Program-made: the position numbers and the translations under genes | Assembly (NCBI RefSeq): GCF_001310225.1 | Contig: NZ_CP012898.1 | Coordinates: forward strand, 3,528,001-3,592,000 | Source: Pseudalgibacter alginicilyticus | Lineage (GTDB): Bacteria; Bacteroidota; Bacteroidia; Flavobacteriales; Flavobacteriaceae | Length of the DNA: 64,000 nucleotides | Direction: 5' to 3' | In this document: positions 56,853-64,000 of the stretch, one piece after another | How the letters are laid out: each line of letters opens with the position of its first letter | Position numbering within the stretch: the stretch's first letter is position 1 | The notes under the pieces: generated by a model | Told to the model about the DNA's origin: nothing | The model's input: only the letters and a program-made list of their open reading frames with translations | Database searches by the model: none

Positions 56853-56924
56853 CTTCTCTTTGCTCATAATTGATTTAAAGGTACAGTTTTTGTTATTTGG
56901 CTTATAGTTTTAAACCAAAATATA

Positions 56925-57446
56925 ATGAAACACCTATTTCTTATTTTTAGTATTTTAGTTTTTGTTGCATGTGGAAATAAATCAGATAAAATAAATCGTT
57001 CCATAATCGGAATGAGATTTCAACATTTTAAACAAATAAAAGAGTTATCTACCTATACGAAAATAAGTGATACGGTTATTTCTCATAAAATAACTACTGA
57101 TAATCCAACACACCGAATATTACATTTAAGCAATCAAGTAAATAATGCAATTATTTTTAATAGCATCTCATTAGATAGCGTTGAAAATAAAATTTATGAA
57201 ATTTTAGATACTTTATTTATTTCACATTCAAATAAATTAGAGTTTGTAACAATAGGGTACTGCTCCATTAATAATGGTAATGATGAAAATATAATAGCGT
57301 TGGTTGAAAAAACGGATAGTTTGAAAATTCAAAAAATAAAGAAAATTTGGAGAGCAAATATAAATTCTCAGAAAATAGAAACAATAAATGGTTTTAGCAA
57401 TATAGAGTGTTTTAATGAGTTTTTCGAAGAAAAGTACTCTTTATAA
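56925..57446 (+). CDS. Hypothetical lipoprotein
   Basis: 173 aa with a lipobox signal peptide (ILVFVACGN, Cys16) and a mature domain without recognised family. Contains a stretch SISLDSVENKIYEILDTLFISHSNKLEFVTIGYCSINNG. No obvious partner gene. Confidence 0.65.
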   Translation: MKHLFLIFSILVFVACGNKSDKINRSIIGMRFQHFKQIKELSTYTKISDTVISHKITTDNPTHRILHLSNQVNNAIIFNSISLDSVENKIYEILDTLFISHSNKLEFVTIGYCSINNGNDENIIALVEKTDSLKIQKIKKIWRANINSQKIETINGFSNIECFNEFFEEKYSL

Positions 57447-57716
57447 GAGGAAGGGTAATTGGTTTTAAAAGAATAATTAACAAAAATTCACTTTTTTTTA
57501 TTAAAAACTAATTATTATGATGCTGCAGATATAAATGAAATATTATTTAAATTATTGTTTAGTGTTTTTTTGTTATTTATGCTATATTTTACGACTATTA
57601 GTTTTTTCTTATGGAAATAAGAAATAATTATTTATTGATAATAACTTTTGATACACTGATTGCTAAATTTTTATTAATAAAGTTTACTTTTACAGTCATT
57701 TAAATATGTAAAGGTT

Positions 57717-58697
57717 ATGTCTGAAACAATAGAAAGATTAAAGTGCTTAATAATTGGCTCTGGACCTGCAGGTTACACAGCGGCTATTTATGCTGCGAGA
57801 GCAAATATGCGTCCCGTTTTATACCAAGGGGCTCAACCAGGTGGGCAGTTAACAACAACCAACGAAGTTGAAAATTTCCCAGGATATCCAGAAGGTATTA
57901 CAGGGCCAGAAATGATGATGGAATTACAAAAGCAAGCCGAACGTTTTGACACGGATGTGCGTGATGGTTGGATAACTAAAGTGGATTTTTCAGGAGATGT
58001 GCATAAGGTATGGGTTAATGAAACTAAAGAAATTCATTGTGATACTGTAATTATTTCTACAGGTGCATCAGCTAAATATTTAGGCTTGGATTCTGAGCAA
58101 AAATATTTAAAATTGGGCGGAGGCGTTTCTGCTTGTGCTGTGTGCGATGGATTTTTTTATAGAAATCAAGAAGTTGTTATTGTTGGAGCGGGAGATTCGG
58201 CGTGTGAAGAAGCTCATTACTTATCTAAACTTTGTAAAAAAGTAACTATGCTGGTTAGACGTGACGAGTTTAGAGCCTCTAAAATTATGGCCGCAAGAGT
58301 TAAGAATACTGAAAATATAGAAATATTATTTAATACTGAAACTGATGAGGTTTTAGGGGATGGTCAAGTTGTTACAGGGGTTCGTGTTGTTAATAATCAA
58401 ACCAATGAAAAGCATGAAATTCCTGCTACAGGATTTTTTGTAGCCATTGGACATAAACCTAATACAGATATATTTAAAGGTTTTTTAGATTTAGATGAAA
58501 CAGGTTATATTATTAATGTTCCTGGCTCATCAAAAACAAATGTAGAAGGTGTTTTTGTTTCAGGTGATGCAGCAGATCATGTTTACCGACAAGCAATAAC
58601 AGCGGCAGGAACAGGTTGTATGGCAGCATTAGATGCAGAGCGTTATTTAGCTGCTAAAGATTCTACATTTGAGGTGTCCACGTCTAATTATAATTAA
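57717..58697 (+). CDS. trxB: Thioredoxin-disulfide reductase
   Basis: 326-aa NADPH/FAD reductase of thioredoxin. FAD-binding GSGPAGYTAAIYAARA, PGGQLTTTNEVENFPGYPEG, redox motif CAVC (C140, C143), NADPH-binding IVGAGDSACEEAHYLS, and VEGVFVSGDAADHVYRQAITAAGTGC at the C-terminus. Complete, followed by its own terminator. Confidence 0.98.
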   Translation: MSETIERLKCLIIGSGPAGYTAAIYAARANMRPVLYQGAQPGGQLTTTNEVENFPGYPEGITGPEMMMELQKQAERFDTDVRDGWITKVDFSGDVHKVWVNETKEIHCDTVIISTGASAKYLGLDSEQKYLKLGGGVSACAVCDGFFYRNQEVVIVGAGDSACEEAHYLSKLCKKVTMLVRRDEFRASKIMAARVKNTENIEILFNTETDEVLGDGQVVTGVRVVNNQTNEKHEIPATGFFVAIGHKPNTDIFKGFLDLDETGYIINVPGSSKTNVEGVFVSGDAADHVYRQAITAAGTGCMAALDAERYLAAKDSTFEVSTSNYN

Positions 58698-58713
58698 TCA
58701 GTAATTTATAAAT

Positions 58714-58745
58714 AAAAAGCCGAAGTGTATGCTTCGGTTTTTTTT
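58714..58745 (+). terminator. trxB terminator
   Basis: CCGAAG (58720-58725) pairs with CTTCGG (58732-58737), extended by A/T pairs and followed by T8. Confidence 0.88.
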
Positions 58746-58814
58746 ATGATAAAATCTGAGATTTTAATTTTTAAATTTTATTAAAAAGTGTTTTCTTTGA
58801 ATGCTTAATAAAAT

Positions 58815-58888
58815 CGGGATGTGGCGCAGTCCGGTAGCGTACACGGCTGGGGGTCGTGTGGTCGCAGGTTCAAATCCTGTCATCCCGA
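58815..58888 (+). tRNA. tRNA-Pro (anticodon GGG)
   Basis: 74 nt with a complete cloverleaf: acceptor CGGGATG/CATCCCG, D arm with AGTCCGGTA, anticodon stem CACGG/TCGTG, anticodon loop CTGGGGG (anticodon GGG), variable loop TGGTC, T arm GCAGG-TTCAAAT-CCTGT, discriminator A. CCA is not encoded. A terminator hairpin follows. An integrase remnant lies 180 bp downstream. Confidence 0.97.
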
Positions 58889-58903
58889 CAAAATATAGAA
58901 TTT

Positions 58904-58932
58904 AAGCATCTTTTTTAAGATGCTTTTTTTAT
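58904..58932 (+). terminator. Terminator after tRNA-Pro
   Basis: AAGCATCTT (58904-58912) pairs with AAGATGCTT (58917-58925) around a 4-nt loop, then a T-rich run. Confidence 0.88.
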
Positions 58933-59065
58933 GCTATACTCTATATATGCATTGGTTTTCAATACTTTAAATAATTTATACTCCTTTCTTTAAATTCACC
59001 TTTTTTAATATAAAAAGGCACACAATTAGGTTACCCATTTATTAATGTTTAAATTTTTAAAAATC

Positions 59066-59543
59066 ATGAAATTATCAATATTATTCCTTTTAAGAAGGAA
59101 CAAGATTAATTCTAAATGTCTTTGTCCTATTGGATGTAGAATAACATTGAAAAAGCAAATAAAACCCTTTTCAATAGGTTTATTTGTAAACCCTGATTAA
59201 TTGGGATCCAACAAAGCAAAAGGTATTACTAAATACTAAGGAAAACGAATTTATTAATACACAATTGAGCCTTATTAGTCAAAAGATTAATAAGGCTTTT
59301 TTATTGCTTCAAGTTCAGGAAGAACAATTTGATGTAAATGACATTTACTTAATCTACAAAGGTGAAAAGATTAAGAAAGATATGGCATTTTTAGAGGTTA
59401 TGGAATTGCACAATAACAGAATGGAAAAGTTAGTAGGTATAGAGTACGCAACAAGATATTATCAAAAATGGAGAGGTATGCATACTTTAATTAAAGGCTT
59501 TATAAAAAAGACCTATAAACGTAATGTTGTTTTTATTAAGTAA
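59066..59543 (+). pseudogene. Tyrosine-type integrase remnant (N-terminal part, frameshifted)
   Basis: Reads as the Arm DNA-binding domain (ITLKKQIKPFSIGLFVNPD) of a Bacteroidota tyrosine recombinase. A single-base change in GATTAATTGG creates a stop/frameshift, and the frame continues as WDPTKQKVLLNTKENEFI and the SAM-like core-binding domain (LSLISQKINKAFLLLQVQEE, KWRGMHTLIKGFIKKTYKRN), ending in a stop at 59543. The whole catalytic domain with R-H-R-Y is missing. The ORF from 59265 is only its 3' part. Confidence 0.82.
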
Positions 59544-59645
59544 GCTAGCTCTTAAGTTTTTGATAGTTAATGTAATAGTAATACAGGCTTTACGATTATA
59601 TAAAACTTAATTAATTAATTTGAAGGTAACTAACGCCATAAAGAT

Positions 59646-60209
59646 ATGCCTATTAAAATCATCCCTATTAAGGATATTAAAAATTGTATAGCCAAATTAA
59701 AAAAGGGTGATGAGCGTGCTTTTCAAATTATTTATAATGAGTATGGTTCACAATTATTAGGATTTACACGTCGGCATGTTAAATCTACAGAATTGGCAGA
59801 AGAAATTGTGCATGATGTATTTGTGAAACTGTGGGAGCATAGAGAGTATATTAAAGATGAATCAACAGTAAAGGCATATATCTTTACAATTTGTAAAAAC
59901 CATATTTTAAATACTCTCAGAAAGGTGTCTTTAGATTTTTCTAGAAATGTCGATAATAATATCATAGAAGAAACAAACCCCGAAAAGCAAATGATGGCAA
60001 AAGAGCTGCATGATCTTATTGCAAATGCTGTTTCTGCACTTCCTAAACAACGGCAAATTGTATTTCAACTTAGCCGAAACGAAGAGAAAAGCTACGAAGA
60101 GATATCTCTTGCCCTAGGTATTGGAAAAGGAACGGTACAAGATCACTTAGTGAAAGCAAAACGTTCCATTAAGGAATATTTAATTGCAAATGGAGAACTT
60201 ACAGTCTGA
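59646..60209 (+). CDS. ECF sigma factor, Bacteroidetes FecI-like
   Basis: 187-aa sigma factor with region 2 (AFQIIYNEYGSQLLGFTRRHVKSTELAEEIVHDVFVKLWEHREYI, YIFTICKNHILNTLRK) and region 4 (LPKQRQIVFQLSRNEEKSYEEISLALGIGKGTVQDHLVKAKR). Such sigma factors normally have a FecR-type anti-sigma gene next to them, but the next gene is a convergent phosphatase, so it is an orphan here. Confidence 0.9.
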   Translation: MPIKIIPIKDIKNCIAKLKKGDERAFQIIYNEYGSQLLGFTRRHVKSTELAEEIVHDVFVKLWEHREYIKDESTVKAYIFTICKNHILNTLRKVSLDFSRNVDNNIIEETNPEKQMMAKELHDLIANAVSALPKQRQIVFQLSRNEEKSYEEISLALGIGKGTVQDHLVKAKRSIKEYLIANGELTV

Positions 60210-60315
60210 CATTTGAGTTTGTAAATCTCTTAATTAAGAAGATAAATAGCGTGACATTTTTTTGTTAATAATAGCTTGCTTATTAGTCTTGTAAACAAAT
60301 TTTAAAAAAGGTAAT

Positions 60316-61533
60316 TTATTCTGAATCGGGTAGGGCGAGTAAATCACTGATTATTCTAAAAATATCTGTATTGTCAAGAATACCCATGAAGCGATTTGCT
60401 CCTGGACCGAATGCAAACAGTGGAACTGGTTGTCCCGTATGTTCATCTGTAGAATAATTCAGCCGAAGCACACCTGTGGTATCTCCAACTTCAATATTGG
60501 TTAAGCCTCCCGTTTCATGGTCGGCCGTTACTATAACCAAGGTTTCGTTATTGCTAAGTGCAAAATTTAGTGCAGCCTGCACAGCCTCATCTAAGTGACG
60601 CACATGCCATGTTACAAAATCAGGTCTATTGTCATGACCCCACGAGTCTATCCAATCTTCCTCAACCATGAGGAAAAATCCCTTAGGATTCTTTGTCAGA
60701 TGATTCATAGCTTTTTTAGTTACATCGCTCAATGTGGGTGCTAATGGATTTATAACAACCTTGCCGCTTTCAATCGATTCATCTTCCATTACCAATGGCG
60801 ATAGTAATGCCAGAATTTTATCATCAGTGCTTTCGTTTAATTGGTTTTTGTTTTCAAGAATATGGAATCCCAAGCTTTCTGCGAATGCTCTGTTCACAGC
60901 TTTACCATCGGAAGTGGTACCCCAGAAATCTTCACTATCTCCAAAAAGAAAATCAAAATTGGTTTGCAACATTTGATAAGAAATATCCCCTTTCATATCC
61001 CGTGATGCCACATGGCTAGCAAATGCTCCTGGTGTAGCTCCTGAAAGTTTTCCATAAGTAATTAGTCCAGTAGACATAGCAACCCGCTTACATTTCTCAA
61101 TCAAGTTTTCAGTAGGGAGGGTGTCTGCGGTAACGCCTAGCATGCCATTTCGGGTTTTCTTTCCCGTGGCCATTGCCGTAGCACCTGCGGCAGAATCTGT
61201 GATGTTGTCGTTTAGTGCCGCATGGGTATTTATTAGTGCAGAAAAAGGCATACTTTCCATAAAAAGTTTTCCATCTACACCGTAAAACCGTTGGCGTGTA
61301 ACCATAATTTGATTGATTCCCATACCATCGCCAATCAGCAAGATAACATTTTTAGGCCGCTGGTCTGCAGCAAAAACTTTCGAATAATCTTGCGGATTGG
61401 CTTCACTATCTTCTAAGCCGATATTCATGTCGTAGTATGTTTGCAAAGTAGAATTTGCGGCACTTTCCACTTTTTTTTGATGTTGCCCACAGGCACTCAA
61501 AAAGATGACCATCGGAAGAAGATATAATTTCAT
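60316..61533 (-). CDS. Alkaline phosphatase, PhoA family lipoprotein
   Basis: 405-aa metal-dependent phosphomonoesterase: signal peptide with lipobox LSAC (Cys15), the first metal ligand in VILLIGDGMG, nucleophile Ser114 in ITDSAAGATAMATGKKTRNG, LMVEEDWIDSWGHDNRP and VTADHETGGL ligands, and DEHTGQPVPLFAFGPGA. Anchored to the outer or inner membrane. It follows a TonB receptor by 35 bp, suggesting that the pair captures and dephosphorylates an organic phosphate. Confidence 0.93.
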   Translation of the reverse strand: MKLYLLPMVIFLSACGQHQKKVESAANSTLQTYYDMNIGLEDSEANPQDYSKVFAADQRPKNVILLIGDGMGINQIMVTRQRFYGVDGKLFMESMPFSALINTHAALNDNITDSAAGATAMATGKKTRNGMLGVTADTLPTENLIEKCKRVAMSTGLITYGKLSGATPGAFASHVASRDMKGDISYQMLQTNFDFLFGDSEDFWGTTSDGKAVNRAFAESLGFHILENKNQLNESTDDKILALLSPLVMEDESIESGKVVINPLAPTLSDVTKKAMNHLTKNPKGFFLMVEEDWIDSWGHDNRPDFVTWHVRHLDEAVQAALNFALSNNETLVIVTADHETGGLTNIEVGDTTGVLRLNYSTDEHTGQPVPLFAFGPGANRFMGILDNTDIFRIISDLLALPDSE

Positions 61534-61568
61534 GGTAAAGGTGTTTTTAAAATGTTCTTAGTTCATTT

Positions 61569-64000
61569 TTATAAGCTGAATTTGATACCGAATCTGGACC
61601 AAAAACCAAAGTTTCTAAGCTCTTTTGGTACATTAGGAGCTCCATAATAGGTTCTGTTTTCAGAATTACTGATATTTACAAATTCAGCATAAATACTCAA
61701 GTTTTTGTTTATCATTTGGCTTGCAGAAGCATCAAATTGCCATCTGCTTTCTACGTATTCGTCTGAAAGACTGTTGTATCCAACCCCATCTAAAAAGGCG
61801 GAGTTGTAATTGGCTGTGAACCTACATTGAAATCCTCCTTTGGCATATGATAAGGCTAAGTTTACAATATTTTCAGATTGACCTGGTAAAATATCTACTT
61901 CCTCTCTTGTGGTAGGTTGGTTATTTTCATCAAAACGGTTGGCACGGTTGTTAAATTCTGTTTTTCCTCGGGTTAATGTATAGTTGGCGTAAACACCTAA
62001 ACCACTTAAAAATCCTGGTAAGAATTTAAGATTTTGCTGGTAAGCCAATTCAAAGCCATACAGTTGTGCTTGATCTCCATTTACCGATTGGTAAACTGTA
62101 ATATCATCAACTCCCAGAAAGGTTTGATTATTAGTTTGAATATAAATGAAGTCATCAAGTTTTTTGTAGAATAACCCTCCAGATAAAATCCCGACACTTC
62201 CAAAATAGCGCTCAACCATGAAATCAAGGTTCAAAGCTCCAACAGGCTTAAGGTTGGGGTTGCCTATAAACGCCTCTTGGTCATCAGCATCAAACGCTTT
62301 GTCATCGCTCACTAAATCGCCAAAATTAGGACGTGCATACGAATACGTACCTGCCATTCTTAGATTTAAACTTTCATTAGCTGCGTATTTAAAATGCAAC
62401 ATGGGTAGGAAGTAATTATAGTTGTTATTACCTTCTATTGGAAGAATAGCATCTTCAGTAGCGTCCCATATTTGTGTTTTTACGTTCGTTTTAGTAGCCT
62501 CAAATCGTAAACCACCTAAAACCATTAATTTAGAGAAATTCATAGTGCCCATCACGTATCCAGCATACACATCTTCAGAAATTTCATAATTGGTGTTTGC
62601 TTCTTCTTCTTCAAAATCTTCTGCACCTACATCCTCAAAGTCATTCGGATTGTTTTTTATGTAATCTATGGTGTTTTCCCATTCTGGAGATGCTCCCAAT
62701 TCATAATCACCACCAAGTAGTTCGTGATTAAAATCCCTGTCACCTCCATTAGTAAAGTTGTGCTCATTTAGTGCAGGAGCATCTCCACCACCAGCGTATT
62801 CGTAAAGTTCAAAAAAGTCTTTTTTATAATCTCTGTATGACGATCTTACTTTGGCTCCAAATTTTATGGAACCATTATTCTCTGCTAGCTTCCAAGGCAT
62901 TTCTAAATTAAATTTACCTGTAATATTTCTAGAGTGGGCTGACGTACCAGAGTATTCATGTTCAATAAAACGATAATTGGAATTATCTTTCCAATCAAAT
63001 GGTTGCCCATTAAGTGTGGCAGATGTAATTTGTGGTCTGTCAACATTAGAACGGTCTATATTTATTGATAGGTTATCGTCTGAAATTCCAAATACTGGTA
63101 AATGTTCATAAGGCGTAACTGCATTACCTAATGATATCGATCCTTCATAATCAATAGTCATATTAGGAAGTATGTGCTTTGCGCCCAAATTGTAACTTTG
63201 AACTCCTTGGTTTTCTTGACGATATTTGATTCTTTTAGCAATCTCGTTATCGGCTTCATTAAAATACCACCTTCTCGATTCGTCCAATTCAAAAAGTTGG
63301 GTATAAATGGTATTTAAGTAAAACTCAGTATGGGCGTTTGGTTTAAAATCAAAGCGTCCACTAACACCAAGTCTTTTACGTATATAGTAGGCATCTTCTA
63401 ATTCATACTCTTCAAATACAAGTCCATCAGGATTATCATCATAATCCATCTCTACCATGTCTACATTTCTATTACTTTGATAAAAAGTGGTGTTAAGCAA
63501 TACTCCAAATTTCCCGGAATCGTCAGGATCGCCACCAAATCTCTTAGCAAATTGAACGGCATATTGCTGGCCTAATTGTTCTGGATTATTTTGCTGAACT
63601 TCGGTTCCGATAGAACCCTTTACTTCCAATACTCTTTTGGTGGCGCCTCTAGTTACAAGGTTAATAGACCCTCCAATAGCATCGCCATCCATTTCGGGTG
63701 TGATGGATTTTGATACTTCCATATACGCTAACTGATCTGCGGGAATAGCATCCAGAGCTGTTTGTCTTACCTCTCCTTCTGGGCTAGGTATTTGCTCTCC
63801 ATTTATATTTACATTGGTGAAATAAGCAGGCAATCCCCGCACGCCAACGTAGCGTCCTTCACCGTCACCAGCATTGCGATTGATATTAATACCCGGAACT
63901 CGTTGCAAGGCTTCAGCTGTATTTGAATCTGGGAATCTTCCAATTTGATCTGCTGCTACTACATTTTTGATGTTAGAGGCATTCTGTTGTTGATTCAATG
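61569..64000 (-). CDS. TonB-dependent receptor (5' end outside the window)
   Basis: At least 810 residues of an outer-membrane receptor. The frame is open to the window edge; the TTG at 63998 is not a real start because the plug region begins before it (NQQQNASNIKNVVAADQIGRF is an internal plug sequence). Visible are the plug (DSNTAEALQRVPGININRN, YVGVRGLPAYFTNVNINGEQ, MDGDAIGGSINLVTR) and a long barrel with C-terminal Leu/Phe strand (RFGIKFSL). It belongs to the Caulobacter-type/phospho-compound receptor group. Precedes the alkaline phosphatase. Confidence 0.92.
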   Translation of the reverse strand, partial: LNQQQNASNIKNVVAADQIGRFPDSNTAEALQRVPGININRNAGDGEGRYVGVRGLPAYFTNVNINGEQIPSPEGEVRQTALDAIPADQLAYMEVSKSITPEMDGDAIGGSINLVTRGATKRVLEVKGSIGTEVQQNNPEQLGQQYAVQFAKRFGGDPDDSGKFGVLLNTTFYQSNRNVDMVEMDYDDNPDGLVFEEYELEDAYYIRKRLGVSGRFDFKPNAHTEFYLNTIYTQLFELDESRRWYFNEADNEIAKRIKYRQENQGVQSYNLGAKHILPNMTIDYEGSISLGNAVTPYEHLPVFGISDDNLSINIDRSNVDRPQITSATLNGQPFDWKDNSNYRFIEHEYSGTSAHSRNITGKFNLEMPWKLAENNGSIKFGAKVRSSYRDYKKDFFELYEYAGGGDAPALNEHNFTNGGDRDFNHELLGGDYELGASPEWENTIDYIKNNPNDFEDVGAEDFEEEEANTNYEISEDVYAGYVMGTMNFSKLMVLGGLRFEATKTNVKTQIWDATEDAILPIEGNNNYNYFLPMLHFKYAANESLNLRMAGTYSYARPNFGDLVSDDKAFDADDQEAFIGNPNLKPVGALNLDFMVERYFGSVGILSGGLFYKKLDDFIYIQTNNQTFLGVDDITVYQSVNGDQAQLYGFELAYQQNLKFLPGFLSGLGVYANYTLTRGKTEFNNRANRFDENNQPTTREEVDILPGQSENIVNLALSYAKGGFQCRFTANYNSAFLDGVGYNSLSDEYVESRWQFDASASQMINKNLSIYAEFVNISNSENRTYYGAPNVPKELRNFGFWSRFGIKFSL

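Noticed and set aside
61569-63998. TonB receptor starting at the TTG at 63998
   Set aside because: The sequence at this point is already within the plug domain; signal peptide and N-terminal domain must lie beyond the right edge.
1-64000. CRISPR arrays, rRNA genes, riboswitches, prophage structural genes
   Set aside because: Read through without finding regular spaced repeats, rRNA segments, known riboswitch cores or phage genes.

Overview
The window is a 64 kb piece of a low-GC chromosome from a member of the Bacteroidota, very probably a marine Flavobacteriaceae. Evidence for this is the repeated promoter element TAnnTTTG (sometimes with TTG about 19-20 bp upstream), the near absence of Shine-Dalgarno sequences, a type IX secretion C-terminal domain, DUF1573, the THX ribosomal peptide, CarboxypepD_reg-like TonB receptors and Bacteroidetes-type ECF sigma factors. 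Most genes are ordinary core genes. There are small accessory or decaying patches at about 12.0-16.7 kb, 51.6-52.2 kb and 58.8-59.6 kb.

Layout. 0-4.6 kb: a minus-strand operon (Cys-rich membrane peptide, GT2 glycosyltransferase, ECF sigma factor, atypical Nramp-like transporter, lipA cut by the window edge), then aqpZ. 4.7-9.1 kb: an ECF sigma/anti-sigma pair, murB, a class I aminotransferase and a DUF1573 protein. 9.4-16.7 kb: valS, whose last 95 bp are repeated 1.7 kb downstream. Between and beyond the copies lie a glycosidase-like lipoprotein, an IS3 end remnant, a truncated T9SS-CTD gene, a complete 1.3 kb IS3-family element with an A9 frameshift site, and a GT39-like membrane gene framed by inverted repeats. 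16.8-24.4 kb: ctlX, a TPR histidine kinase, argS, a small hypothetical gene and a SulP transporter. 24.4-32.0 kb: coaD, ddl, a PASTA protein, rluD, an SDR/DUF2867 protein, yaaA, the tiny THX gene and a TPR membrane protein. 32.1-37.5 kb: an iron-uptake operon (TonB receptor, two small membrane proteins, PepSY reductase-like protein). 37.8-44.4 kb: a DEAD-box helicase with two small genes, a TAT-type sugar isomerase-like protein, trmL, a GNAT-nitrilase fusion, DUF805 and an NDH-2 type dehydrogenase.

44.4-51.5 kb holds a complete trpEGDCFBA operon on the minus strand. Upstream of trpE the sequence shows a consensus promoter, a 13-codon reading frame with three consecutive Trp codons (MNTILNNTWWWCF) and then a strong intrinsic terminator just before the trpE start. 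This is the layout of classical ribosome-mediated trp attenuation and is the most interesting observation in the window. Two decayed thioredoxin-fold genes that have both lost their CxxC halves and two intact rhodanese genes follow on the plus strand.

53.6-56.9 kb is a hexuronate module: uxuA, an SDR mannonate oxidoreductase, and a divergent LacI-type regulator with a perfect 12-bp palindrome in the shared promoter region. 57-64 kb: a lipoprotein, trxB, tRNA-Pro(GGG), a frameshifted and truncated tyrosine-integrase remnant beside that tRNA, an orphan ECF sigma factor, a PhoA-type alkaline phosphatase lipoprotein and a TonB receptor that runs off the right edge.
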